Source: Ruegeria lacuscaerulensis | GTDB taxonomy: Bacteria; Pseudomonadota; Alphaproteobacteria; Rhodobacterales; Rhodobacteraceae | Length of the DNA stretch: 64,000 bases | Reading direction: 5' to 3' | NCBI RefSeq assembly: GCF_013031245.1 | Contig: NZ_WPZL01000001.1 | Coordinates: 248,001 to 312,000, forward strand | Part shown: positions 56,372 to 64,000 of the stretch, piece by piece | Position numbering within the stretch: the first letter of the stretch is position 1 | How the letters are laid out: the number at the start of each line of letters is the position of its first letter | Notes under the pieces: model-generated | What the model saw: the letters and a program-made list of their open reading frames with translations, nothing else | The model's database searches: none | Told to the model about the DNA's origin: nothing | Program-made: the position numbers and the translations under genes

Positions 56372-56986
56372 ATGGAGGATCTGACCTCCTTGCCGCACGA
56401 AGTCCGTGGCGTTGAAAGCGCCACGGACGAGTTGAGTGACGACGCGTTGCTGCGGCAGTTCGCTGACGGAGATGCCGTGGCCGCACGTTTGCTGACGGAT
56501 CGGCTTGGGCCACGCAGCTTTTCTGTTGCCCTGCGGATGCTGGGCAACAGGGCTGAGGCCGAGGATGTGACGCAGGAGGCTATGATGCGGCTTTGGCAAA
56601 TGGCGCCGAACTGGGTTTCAGGTCAAGCCAAGGTTTCGACCTGGCTGTATCGTGTCACGTTGAATCTGTGTGTGGATATGCAGCGCAAGAAAAAGCCGGA
56701 CCGGCTGGCTGATGTCCCCGAGCCCGAGGACAATGAGCCCAGCGTGGCAGAGCGTTTGCAGGACGCAGCGCGTAAGGATGCGCTTCAGGCGGCCTTGTCG
56801 CAATTGCCGGAACGTCAGAGGCAAGCTGTGGTTCTGCGGCACATCGAAGAATTGCCCAACCCAGAAATCGCCGGGATCATGGGTGTTTCAACTGAAGCGG
56901 TGGAAAGCCTGACCGCACGCGGAAAACGAGCTCTGACGGCGATACTGGCCGGACGACAGGATGAACTGGGGTATGACAATGGCTGA
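56372..56986 (+). CDS. ECF-type RNA polymerase sigma factor
   Basis: A 204-residue group 4 sigma factor. Region 2 is MLGNRAEAEDVTQEAMMRLW with WLYRVTLNLCVDMQRK, and region 4 is LQAALSQLPERQRQAVVLRH with the recognition helix IMGVSTEAVESLTARGKRAL. A long acidic linker separates the regions. It starts 6 bases after the EF-hand gene and overlaps the next gene. The following small membrane protein is in the position of an anti-sigma factor, so envelope-stress or metal-responsive control is inferred. Confidence 0.9.
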   Translation: MEDLTSLPHEVRGVESATDELSDDALLRQFADGDAVAARLLTDRLGPRSFSVALRMLGNRAEAEDVTQEAMMRLWQMAPNWVSGQAKVSTWLYRVTLNLCVDMQRKKKPDRLADVPEPEDNEPSVAERLQDAARKDALQAALSQLPERQRQAVVLRHIEELPNPEIAGIMGVSTEAVESLTARGKRALTAILAGRQDELGYDNG

Positions 56987-57332
56987 AGACGACATGGAAC
57001 TGGATCAGTTGTTTGCCCAAGCACGGCAAAATCGACCGGAGTTACCGGATGATCTTGCAGTACGCATTCTGACGGATGCCGAATCTGTTCGCCTTGATCG
57101 GCTTGCACAAGCTGCGCAACCGCCACGCCCCCTTTGGGTGCGGATGCTTGACGGGATCGGAGGCTGGCAGGGCATGAGCGGGCTGGTTGCAGCCAGCGCG
57201 GCCGGGGTTTGGATCGGCTTTTCAGCACCTGGCTTTCTGCCTGATCCGGCGGCGTATATCTATGCGCAGGATGTGACCTTTGTGGTTGCTGACCTGGGCC
57301 TGGACACAACATTTCTGGAGGACGCGGAATGA
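56979..57332 (+). CDS. Small membrane protein, candidate anti-sigma factor
   Basis: A 117-residue protein. Its cytoplasmic N-terminal half contains LDQLFAQARQNRPELPDDL, and one membrane helix follows near residues 65-80 (GLVAASAAGVWIGFSAPG). The remaining periplasmic part is short and ends TTFLEDAE. Anti-sigma factors of this size and layout commonly follow ECF genes, but no zinc or sigma-binding motif is recognisable. It overlaps the sigma gene by 8 bases and the sensor gene by 4. ATGs at 56961 and 56973 are alternative starts. Confidence 0.6.
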   Translation: MAEDDMELDQLFAQARQNRPELPDDLAVRILTDAESVRLDRLAQAAQPPRPLWVRMLDGIGGWQGMSGLVAASAAGVWIGFSAPGFLPDPAAYIYAQDVTFVVADLGLDTTFLEDAE

Positions 57333-57802
57333 GCGATAATCCCAAACCAAGACGACGTTGGGTATCGGTTCTGCTGAGCGTTTCGCTGGCTCTGAATCTG
57401 CTGATCGTCGGGGTTGCACTGGGCACTGTTTACAGGGTCAAAGGTGGTGATCACGGCAAGGCGCCGCCTGGTTTTGGGCCGGCTCTATATCGGGCCCTGC
57501 CCAAAGAAGATCGCAAAGTCCTGCGCGGGGAACTGTCTGAGCGGCATGTAAAGGGGGCAAAACTTCGTGCTCAGGATTTCGCGGCACTTGGCGCGGCTTT
57601 GAGAGCAGAACCATTTGATCCGGCGGCCGTACAGGCTCTTCTGCTGCAGCAGGCGCAATTCATGGCGGATATGCAATCAGCCCTGCAAGAGCAGTGGTTG
57701 GCGCGCGTCACCGCAATGAGTGATGCTGAGCGTCAGGCCTATGCGGACAGGCTGGAGGACGTGGTTCACCGCAAGTCGCATGGGCGCAAGAACAGAGATT
57801 GA
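57329..57802 (+). CDS. Periplasmic heavy-metal sensor-like protein
   Basis: A 157-residue protein anchored by one N-terminal helix (VSVLLSVSLALNLLIVGVALG) with a periplasmic helical domain. APPGFGPALYRALPKEDRKVL and MADMQSALQEQWLARVTAM fit the CnrX/ZraP/Spy-like metal-sensor family. Together with the ECF sigma factor and the preceding membrane protein it resembles a CnrYXH-type trans-envelope relay. The metal ligands of CnrX (several His) are not obvious here, so the signal may differ. It overlaps the preceding gene by 4 bases. Confidence 0.78.
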   Translation: MSDNPKPRRRWVSVLLSVSLALNLLIVGVALGTVYRVKGGDHGKAPPGFGPALYRALPKEDRKVLRGELSERHVKGAKLRAQDFAALGAALRAEPFDPAAVQALLLQQAQFMADMQSALQEQWLARVTAMSDAERQAYADRLEDVVHRKSHGRKNRD

Positions 57803-57807
57803 CTATC

Positions 57808-59201
57808 TCAGGCGGCGCTTTGCCGAACCCGGACCTGATTGCGACCAGCCGATTTCGCCGCATAAAGCGCGGTGTCGGCTGATTTTATCAGCGTGTCCAG
57901 CAGCGCAGGCTGGCGCAACTTGGATGAGGGCTGGGTTACGATCAGGCCGATGCTGATCGTAACCGGCACCGGGGCAGGGGTATCGGGCAGGTCGAACGGT
58001 TTCACACGGATGCAATCACACAGGTTCCGGGCCAGTTTCAGGGCCTTTTCCTGTGTGGTGTCAGCAAGGCCTATCATAAACTCTTCGCCACCGATCCGCG
58101 CGACAAAACCGGCAGAGGCGACCGTGCGCTCCATCCGAATGGCGGCTTCGGCCAGAACGTGATCCCCCCGGCATGACCAAACCGATCGTTGATGGCTTTG
58201 AAATGATCCAGATCAGCCAGCATGACGGCAAAGCCATGCCCGGCATGTGTGGACCGGTGGGCAATCAGACCCATCGCGTGCATTGCATAGCGGCGATTAT
58301 GCAAACCGGTCAGAGGGTCAACCCAGGATTCGGCGATCCCTTGCCGCAGAGAGGCGCGCATCTGGTCCAACCGCGTTATGCGGGCAACCTGGCCATCCAA
58401 CCGCAGCAGCGTTTCCTCGGCGCAGAATCCGTCCATGCAAATCGCGTCAGCCCCCCGGTCCAGCGCTTCCGAGGCCAGGTCGGCGTTATCGCCTTCAACT
58501 ATACCGATCACCACGGTGTTCCGCGTGGCACCTCTCGATTTCAAGTCGGCAAGCAGGTTCAATCCGAAAGGGTTCGCGCTCACTTCAAACAAAATTGCAT
58601 CCGGAACAGGCCCGGATAGAAGTGCCTGAAGGTCCGATACTGTGTGCGTGGACAGGTTGTGTCGTGTGGATTTCGATAGTCCGATTTGCCATAGCGCGCC
58701 GGTGTGTGAGGTTTGCGTCAGAATAGCAACACGGCCTTCCTTGCGAGGGGTTATTAGCGCGGCAGTAGGTTCGGCAAACCCAATCGGCTGCGATCCATTC
58801 CCGACACGCAAATCCTGTGTATCTGCGCGTACTCGCAACAGGCTGCGTACCCTCGCCAGCAAAAAAGTATCCTTGAACGGATGTGCCAGAACATCGTCCA
58901 ATCCGTCGGCCAGGGCCTGTAACCTGGCTGCTTTGTCATTTTGCGGAGCGATAGCAACCACTGGCACATCAATCAGGTCCGGATCCGCCATGACCAGCCT
59001 TTTTACATCTGCAGCGGTGCCGTCCGGCAATGTCTGAGAGGTCAGCACCAGATCGGGTTTCGTGCGCCGCAACAGCCCGGCAAGCCCCTGCAGCTTTTCG
59101 CCCTGCACGACTTGATACCATGCTGCTGTTAGTTGAACTTTCAGCATGATGCGATTGGTCGAGGTCCCGTCGAGGACAAGGATAGTTCCCTGCACGGACA
59201 T
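57808..59201 (-). pseudogene. pleD: PleD-like diguanylate cyclase, frameshifted in the GGDEF domain
   Basis: Two receiver-like domains and a GGDEF domain in two frames. Frame A (from 59201) runs through DPLTGLHNRR and LADLDHFKAINDRFGHAGG and then goes out of frame at a run of six C at 58164-58169. The other frame supplies DHVLAEAAIR, ARIGGEEFMIGLAD and the C-terminus to 57808. Adding one G/C rejoins them. Both receivers lack the phosphoryl Asp (VLTSQTLPDG, AILFEVSANP), and no RxxD inhibitory site precedes GGEEF. This may be a true pseudogene or a homopolymer sequencing error. Confidence 0.8.
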
Positions 59202-59288
59202 TTGAGTCACCATTGATTGCATGCGTTGCCAAAGTCTTTATGAGTCTGGTTAACAAACCCTTTCCAAGTTCTGATCCGGGGCCGTTTT

Positions 59289-59573
59289 ATGCCGATTCCT
59301 GCCCATTCCGCTGAAGCACTGGCGCTCAATGTTCTGAGCTGGCTGGTTGGAAACGAAGAATTGCTGCCTGTTTTTCTTGGATCGACCGGTGCATCCGCTC
59401 AGGATTTGCGGGACAGGGCGGCCGAGCCGGATTTTCTCGGGTCAGTTCTTGAATTTCTTTTGCTTGACGATTCGTGGGTGATCGCCTTTTGTGACGCCAA
59501 TTCGGTGCCGTATGACTTACCTGTCCAAGCCCGTGCTGTATTGTCCGGGGGCGCAGACGTCCACTGGACCTGA
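59289..59573 (+). CDS. DUF3572-family protein
   Basis: A 94-residue acidic protein. AEALALNVLSWLVGNEELLP at the N-terminus and LGSVLEFLLLDDSWVIAFC in the second half match DUF3572, a small alphaproteobacterial family of unknown function. It is divergent from the PleD-like gene and 25 bases upstream of a HAD phosphatase. In related genomes it is often next to pleD, so a signalling link is possible but unproven. Confidence 0.8.
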   Translation: MPIPAHSAEALALNVLSWLVGNEELLPVFLGSTGASAQDLRDRAAEPDFLGSVLEFLLLDDSWVIAFCDANSVPYDLPVQARAVLSGGADVHWT

Positions 59574-59598
59574 TCCACCTCACTTGCAGGAGCCCCAA

Positions 59599-60291
59599 AT
59601 GCCCATCGACGCGATCTTGTTCGACAAGGATGGTACACTTTTTGATTTTGCAAACACATGGGGAACCTTCGGGCGCAATATTGTACTGCGTCTGGCAGAT
59701 GGCGACCACGCGCGGGCTATGGAACTGGGACGTGCCATCGGTTTCGACCTGGAGGAGGTCACCTATTCCGAAGACAGCATCGTTATTGCCGGGACGGTTG
59801 AGGAAATTGCCGAAGTTCTGGTCCCGCTTCTGCCGGACATGTCGCTTGCGGAACTGATTGAGGCAATCAATGCCGAAGCGGCGTCCGCACCTCAGGCGCA
59901 AGCAGTGCCTTTGATTCCGTTTCTGGATGGGTTGCGACAGGCGGGGCTTAAACTGGGTGTGGCTACCAATGACAGTGAGGGGCCGGCCTTAAAACACCTG
60001 GAATCGGTGGGAATTCGCGATCATTTCGATTTTGTTGCGGGCTATGACAGCGGACACGGGTTTAAGCCCGGGCCTGGGCAATTGCTTGCATTTGCCGCGC
60101 AAGTCGGCGTGGCCCCTGAACAAGTGGCAATGGTCGGGGACAGTCTGCACGACCTGCAAGCCGGGCGCGCCGCAGGGATGACCACAATCGGTGTTCTGAC
60201 CGGGTTGGCTCAGACCGAAGTGTTGGCGCCAATGGCAGATGTCGTGTTGCCGGATATTGGGCACATTCCTGACTGGCTGGCAAAAATCTGA
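59599..60291 (+). CDS. HAD-family phosphatase
   Basis: A 230-residue haloacid dehalogenase-like hydrolase. Motif I is ILFDKDGTLFDF (nucleophile Asp9 and Asp11), motif II contains GVATNDSEGPALKHL, and motif IV is MVGDSLHDLQAGRAAGM. A helical cap of the Gph type lies between. Substrate unknown; it differs clearly from the gph product at 20.5 kb. The start at 59599 follows CAGGAG; the frame is open from 59491 within DUF3572. Confidence 0.83.
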   Translation: MPIDAILFDKDGTLFDFANTWGTFGRNIVLRLADGDHARAMELGRAIGFDLEEVTYSEDSIVIAGTVEEIAEVLVPLLPDMSLAELIEAINAEAASAPQAQAVPLIPFLDGLRQAGLKLGVATNDSEGPALKHLESVGIRDHFDFVAGYDSGHGFKPGPGQLLAFAAQVGVAPEQVAMVGDSLHDLQAGRAAGMTTIGVLTGLAQTEVLAPMADVVLPDIGHIPDWLAKI

Positions 60292-60330
60292 ACCGAAATG
60301 CTCTGGATTCAGCTGTTCTGAATTCGAAAC

Positions 60331-60345
60331 CGACATAGCTTGTCG
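60331..60345. promoter_or_regulatory. Inverted repeat upstream of the mttB-like gene
   Basis: CGACA-TAGCT-TGTCG, a 5-bp inverted repeat with a 5-base centre, 67 bases before the ATG of the methyltransferase gene. It could be an operator, but no regulator is encoded next to it and the repeat is short. Confidence 0.3.
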
Positions 60346-60411
60346 CATTCAGAGCGGCTACATACCCGGCTTCAGGGCTTGCTTGAGAAAACGCAAGTTC
60401 CGGAGGACACA

Positions 60412-61971
60412 ATGGCTGACACAAAAACCCGCAGACGTCGCGCTGGAGGGCGAGCCGGTGCCGCAGAACGCAGGGGCAGTGCCGTGATCGATCAGATGCC
60501 CTGGAACCCTCCGGTCAATATCGACAACCCGACCGAGCCGCTGGGCGAGGATGGAATCGAGGCGATACACGAAGGGGCCATGCGAATCCTCGAAGAGATT
60601 GGTGTCGAATTCTACAACGAAGAGGCCAAAGGCATTCTGAAGGAAGCTGGTTGCACGGTTGAGGGCGACAACGTTCGCATGGGCCGGGACTTTGTGATGG
60701 AAATGGTGAAAAAGGCACCTTCCAAATTCACCATCACTCCGCGCAATCCTGATCACACAATCGAGATTGGCGGCAAAAATATCGTGTTCGGCAACGTGTC
60801 ATCTCCACCGAATTACTGGGATATGGAGATCGGCACCAAGGTTCCAGGAAACCGGCAAATGTGCCGTAATCTGTTGAAACTCACCCAGTATTTCAACTGT
60901 ATCCACTTTGCAGGGGGCTATCCGGTCGAGCCGGTCGATATTCACGCCAGTGTCCGGCATCTCGACGTTCTCTATGACAAGCTGACCCTGACTGATAAGG
61001 CCATGCACGCTTATTCGCTGGGCAAGGAACGTGTCGAAGACGTGATGGAAATGGTCAGGATCGCTGGGGGGTTAAGCCACGAGGAGTTTGAAGAAACCCC
61101 GCGGATGTACACCAATATCAACTCTACTTCACCGCTGAAACACGACCACCCGATGATTGACGGTTGTTTGCGTTTGGCGCGTCGTGGGCAGGCGATCGTG
61201 GTGACGCCGTTTACACTTGCCGGGGCGATGGCACCGGTGACGATGGCCGGAGCAGTGGCTCAATCGCTGGCCGAAGCCCTGTGCGCAATCGCTCTGTTTC
61301 AATATGTTCGCCCCGGGATACCCTGTGTCGTCGGAACGTTTACATCCAATGTGGATATGAAGTCGGGTGCTCCGGCGTTTGGCACACCGGAATATATGCG
61401 CTCGACCCAGATGACAGGACAGATGGCGCGATTTTATGACCTGCCAATGCGCTCATCGGGCGTTTGCGCAGCTAACGTGCCGGACGGGCAATCGGTGTGG
61501 GAAACGTCGAACTCACTGTGGGCGGCTGTGCAGTCGGGGACGAATATGGTCTACCACGCGGCCGGATGGCTGGAAGGCGGGCTGATCGCAAGCCCCGAGA
61601 AATTCATCATGGATTGCGAGGTTCTTCAGCAAATACAACGTTATATGCAGCCCGAGATAACGGCGACCGGACCCGATGAAATCGCGTTGGATGCGATCCG
61701 TTCTGTTGGAAACGACGGCCATTTCTTTGGTATCCAACACACGCAGGACCGCTACACAACTGCGTTTTATCAGCCCTTCCTGAGTGATTGGAAAAACTAT
61801 GAAGGCTGGGATGTCGCCGGAGGTATATGGACTGCAGAACGCGCCCATCACATGTTCAAGGAAATCATCACCAGCTTTGAGCCGCCCGCGCTGGACGACG
61901 GGATTCGGGAAGAACTTGCCGACTTCGTGGAACGCCGCAAGGCCGAGGGTGGGGCGCCTACGGATTTCTAG
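60412..61971 (+). CDS. Trimethylamine methyltransferase (MttB)-family protein, non-pyrrolysine type
   Basis: A 519-residue MttB-superfamily protein. It has a basic, disordered N-terminus (RRRRAGGRAGAAERR), then MRILEEIGVEFYNEEAKGIL, NVSSPPNYWDMEIG and VTPFTLAGAMAPVTMAGAV. The frame is uninterrupted and has no amber codon, so the pyrrolysine of archaeal MttB is absent. Such members demethylate quaternary amines such as glycine betaine, passing the methyl group to a corrinoid protein. GGAGG precedes the ATG at 60412. No corrinoid protein gene is adjacent in this window. Confidence 0.82.
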   Translation: MADTKTRRRRAGGRAGAAERRGSAVIDQMPWNPPVNIDNPTEPLGEDGIEAIHEGAMRILEEIGVEFYNEEAKGILKEAGCTVEGDNVRMGRDFVMEMVKKAPSKFTITPRNPDHTIEIGGKNIVFGNVSSPPNYWDMEIGTKVPGNRQMCRNLLKLTQYFNCIHFAGGYPVEPVDIHASVRHLDVLYDKLTLTDKAMHAYSLGKERVEDVMEMVRIAGGLSHEEFEETPRMYTNINSTSPLKHDHPMIDGCLRLARRGQAIVVTPFTLAGAMAPVTMAGAVAQSLAEALCAIALFQYVRPGIPCVVGTFTSNVDMKSGAPAFGTPEYMRSTQMTGQMARFYDLPMRSSGVCAANVPDGQSVWETSNSLWAAVQSGTNMVYHAAGWLEGGLIASPEKFIMDCEVLQQIQRYMQPEITATGPDEIALDAIRSVGNDGHFFGIQHTQDRYTTAFYQPFLSDWKNYEGWDVAGGIWTAERAHHMFKEIITSFEPPALDDGIREELADFVERRKAEGGAPTDF

Positions 61972-62092
61972 CTTTTTCGCAAGGACTTCCAGTTCGAGAC
62001 TTGATCATATTGTCTGAATCTCGCCATCCATCTTGGGGGTTTGTTAAGGATTGTCAGGCCAGACTGGGCGTGTAACCAATCTGGGGCATCTC

Positions 62093-62683
62093 ATGCATGG
62101 TCTGATCAATCGGGCGATACAGTCCTTTGTATGCGCGACTTACGGGCAATCGTGCTGGCTACGTGTGACCGAGGCGGCCGATCTGGGCTTTGCCGAGTTT
62201 GAAGCCATGCTTGTCTATGATGATGACGTGACTGTCCGCGTCATGGATGCGCTTTGCGCTGATCTGAACAGGCCACGCGCAGAAATCCTTGAAGATCTGG
62301 GAACTTATCTGGTTTCACACCCCAATATGGAGGACTTGCGCAGGCTGCTGCGGTTCGGCGGCGTTACATATGTGGAATTCCTTCATTCTCTGGACGATTT
62401 GTCCGACCGGGTTCGGCTGGCAGTGTCCGATCTCAGCCTGCCCGAATTGGAACTCAGAGAAGTGAATCCAATGGAATATCAACTGTGTTGCCACCCGGGT
62501 TTGCCGGGCTTTTCCAGTGTCATGGTGGGCGTTTTGCGTGCCATGGCCGACGATTACGGAGCTTTGGCCATGCTATCCCATGATGGGCAGGAGGGTGAGG
62601 CAGACGTTATCTCAATAGTCCTTGTAGAAAGCGCATTTGCAGAAGGGCGCCATTTTGACCTGGGGCGCGCAAGTTATGATTGA
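62093..62683 (+). CDS. Heme NO-binding (H-NOX/HNOB)-fold protein lacking the usual heme ligands
   Basis: A 196-residue protein that starts MHGLINRAIQSFVCATYG and continues ILEDLGTYLVSH and FLHSLDDLSDRVRLAV, the HNOB fold. In a gapless alignment with Thermoanaerobacter H-NOX, Ser104 stands where the proximal heme His should be. Tyr129 is followed by QLCCHPG rather than xSxR, so the heme propionate motif is missing too. It overlaps the following HNOBA-GGDEF gene by 8 bases. It probably regulates that cyclase, but whether it binds heme or NO is doubtful. Confidence 0.82.
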   Translation: MHGLINRAIQSFVCATYGQSCWLRVTEAADLGFAEFEAMLVYDDDVTVRVMDALCADLNRPRAEILEDLGTYLVSHPNMEDLRRLLRFGGVTYVEFLHSLDDLSDRVRLAVSDLSLPELELREVNPMEYQLCCHPGLPGFSSVMVGVLRAMADDYGALAMLSHDGQEGEADVISIVLVESAFAEGRHFDLGRASYD

Positions 62684-63698
62684 TACGGAAAACCTAGCGA
62701 CTCTTCTGGATACGCTTTGCCCAATGTTCGTGCTGGTGGACGATGGGGGCAGGATAATTCGTGTCGGCCCAACATTGCAAAAATTACGACCTGATCAGCC
62801 GATGGCCGGCAAGAATTTTCTGGATGTCTTTGAGTTGGTTCGTCCCCGTGCCGTGACCACAATTTCTGCGCTAATGACGCTGGCGGGGGCAAAAGTGCAT
62901 CTGAAACTCCACGATACACCGCGCACCGCGCTCAAAGGGTTGATCGCCCCGCTGCCCCACGGAAAGGGTGCGGTTATCAATCTGTCCTTCGGAATTTCGA
63001 TATTGGATGCCGTAGGCGATTATGCTCTGACCAGCGCAGATTTCTCCGGCACCGATCTGGCGGTTGAGCTGCTGTATCTGGTTGAAGCCAAATCCGCCGC
63101 GATGGAAGCCTCGCGGTCGCTGAACCTGCGCTTGCAGGGGGCAATGCTGGCAGCTGAAGAGCAAGCATTTACCGACATGCTAACCGGAGTGAAGAACCGG
63201 CGCGCGATGGACGTCTTTCTGGGGCATCTGATATCCGGGAACTCGCCCTTTGCACTGATGCACCTGGACCTGGATTTCTTCAAATCCGTCAATGACAGGT
63301 TTGGACATGCCGCAGGGGATTACGTGCTGCAGCAAGCTGCCCGGATTATGGTGGAGGAAACCCGTAACGACGACACAGTTGCCCGCATTGGAGGGGATGA
63401 GTTTGTAATTATTTTCAAGGGGTTGGCAGACGAAATTATTATATCGGCAATTGCCGGGCGCCTAATTGACAGGTTGCAGATCCCCATGGTGTTCGAAAAC
63501 AATACCTGCCGAATTTCCGCAAGCATCGGAACCGCCTTGTCCACTCAGTTTACACCGCCGAAAGCTGCAGAAGTCCTCCATGCTGCTGACCTCGCCCTGT
63601 ATGAGGCAAAAAGGAATGGCAGGTCTCGCCATTGCCTTTATTCAACGCTTGTAGATCTTCAGAGAACGAACGCGGCAACCGATACGCCCTCGGAATAG
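62676..63698 (+). CDS. HNOBA-GGDEF diguanylate cyclase
   Basis: A 340-residue protein. Residues 12-135 match the H-NOX-associated (HNOBA) PAS-like domain: FVLVDDGGRIIRVGPTLQKL and FLDVFELVRPRAV, ending ADFSGTDLAVELLYL. A coiled-coil helix (136-162) leads to the GGDEF domain. That domain has DMLTGVKNRRAM, HLDLDFFKSVNDRFGHAAGD, the catalytic GGDEF at 239-243 and an RxxD inhibitory site at 230-233. It should synthesise cyclic di-GMP with product feedback. It overlaps the H-NOX-like gene, so the two are one sensor-output unit. Confidence 0.9.
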   Translation: MIDTENLATLLDTLCPMFVLVDDGGRIIRVGPTLQKLRPDQPMAGKNFLDVFELVRPRAVTTISALMTLAGAKVHLKLHDTPRTALKGLIAPLPHGKGAVINLSFGISILDAVGDYALTSADFSGTDLAVELLYLVEAKSAAMEASRSLNLRLQGAMLAAEEQAFTDMLTGVKNRRAMDVFLGHLISGNSPFALMHLDLDFFKSVNDRFGHAAGDYVLQQAARIMVEETRNDDTVARIGGDEFVIIFKGLADEIIISAIAGRLIDRLQIPMVFENNTCRISASIGTALSTQFTPPKAAEVLHAADLALYEAKRNGRSRHCLYSTLVDLQRTNAATDTPSE

Positions 63699-63820
63699 AG
63701 AGTTGCCGGACTAACGAATGTCTGCAGCTGCAACACTTACGCAGCAGAACTAACGAGGGTTCGAAAGGCGCGCCTCTCGTCTGGTTTAGAAAACGCCAGA
63801 AGCTCAATATCTGAGTCAGG

Positions 63821-64000
63821 TTACGCCCCTTTGATGGCCCCAGTCAGTATCGCGGCAATATGCCGTTTAATTTGAGGCAACTCTCCAACAACGGGCATGA
63901 CTTTTCCCTTAAAGGCCGCCTCGTCCAGTGCTTGCGGAACGTCATCAAGAACATGACCACCGGTACAGGCAAAAAAAGGCAGGCAGAGGGCCTGTTCCGA
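63821..64000 (-). CDS. cbiX: CbiX-like (sirohydrochlorin chelatase family) protein, C-terminal fragment
   Basis: Only the last 59 codons are in the window; the gene continues beyond 64000. The readable part has ALCLPFFACTGGHVLDDVPQ and then GKVMPVVGELPQIKRHIA. This resembles the C-terminal half of CbiX-type cobalt/iron chelatases, in which a GGH motif supplies a metal-ligand histidine. These enzymes insert metal into sirohydrochlorin in cobalamin or siroheme synthesis. It is convergent with the diguanylate cyclase gene. The name rests on a short segment. Confidence 0.6.
   Translation of the reverse strand, partial: SEQALCLPFFACTGGHVLDDVPQALDEAAFKGKVMPVVGELPQIKRHIAAILTGAIKGA

Noticed and set aside
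58164-58169. Programmed frameshifting or phase variation in the PleD-like gene
   Set aside because: A six-base G/C run is short for phase variation and no slippery-site structure was recognised. Mutation or sequencing error is simpler.
60412-61971. Pyrrolysine-containing trimethylamine methyltransferase
   Set aside because: No in-frame TAG is present, and no pyrrolysine genes are in the window.
1-64000. CRISPR arrays, tRNA or rRNA genes, insertion sequences and prophage
   Set aside because: No repeat-spacer array, cloverleaf, rRNA segment, transposase or phage gene was found on reading both strands. Short tRNA-like structures were not tested by computation.

Overview
The window looks like the chromosome of a Rhodobacterales alphaproteobacterium of the Roseobacter type. 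The evidence is gene content and order: a full nuoA-N operon broken up by small extra reading frames, a NuoE with a long C-terminal extension, DUF3422, DUF983 and DUF3572 proteins, and the run nuo-birA-coaX-rnj. No rRNA, tRNA, CRISPR array, insertion sequence or prophage was seen. Genes are densely packed, often with 1-8 base overlaps.

Layout. 0-5.6 kb: the end of malate synthase G (glcB) and glcG, a C26 amidohydrolase, a two-subunit molybdenum hydroxylase (isoquinoline oxidoreductase type) divergent from a TetR regulator, and an ICMT-like methyltransferase. 5.7-13 kb: pntAB transhydrogenase with a clear terminator, a VOC protein, DUF3422, an MFS transporter and an M20 amidohydrolase. 13-21 kb: envelope and cofactor genes on the minus strand (waaA, moaA, an AlkD-like protein, a PPOX-fold protein, glmS, glmU), with gph divergent from glmU. 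21-32.3 kb: a DegT-family aminotransferase, then leucine/isovalerate catabolism (ivd, acyl-CoA ligase, mccB, mccA, hmgL, methylglutaconyl-CoA hydratase). That block is interrupted by an oppositely oriented ompW and carries two unrelated passenger genes, a CxxC protein and an ASCH protein.

32.3-33.3 kb holds a decayed membrane-protein gene with at least three frame changes. 33.5-51.3 kb is the Complex I operon: all fourteen nuo genes plus about nine extra reading frames (tiny membrane proteins, MAPEG, lipoprotein, DUF5333-like, CMD family, a secreted six-cysteine protein), closed by a terminator. 51.3-54.5 kb: birA, coaX and rnj, tightly linked. BirA would biotinylate the methylcrotonyl-CoA carboxylase encoded upstream.

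54.5-64 kb: NUDIX and DUF983 genes; a four-gene unit of EF-hand protein, ECF sigma factor, small membrane protein and periplasmic metal-sensor-like protein; a PleD-like diguanylate cyclase broken by one missing base in a G/C run; DUF3572; a HAD phosphatase; a non-pyrrolysine MttB-family methyltransferase; an H-NOX-fold protein overlapping an HNOBA-GGDEF diguanylate cyclase; and the end of a CbiX-like gene. The most unusual system is the H-NOX/cyclase pair. Its H-NOX protein lacks both the proximal heme histidine and the YxSxR motif, so it may sense something other than heme-bound NO. Apart from the decayed region at 32.3-33.5 kb, no gene-free stretch exceeds 300 bases.
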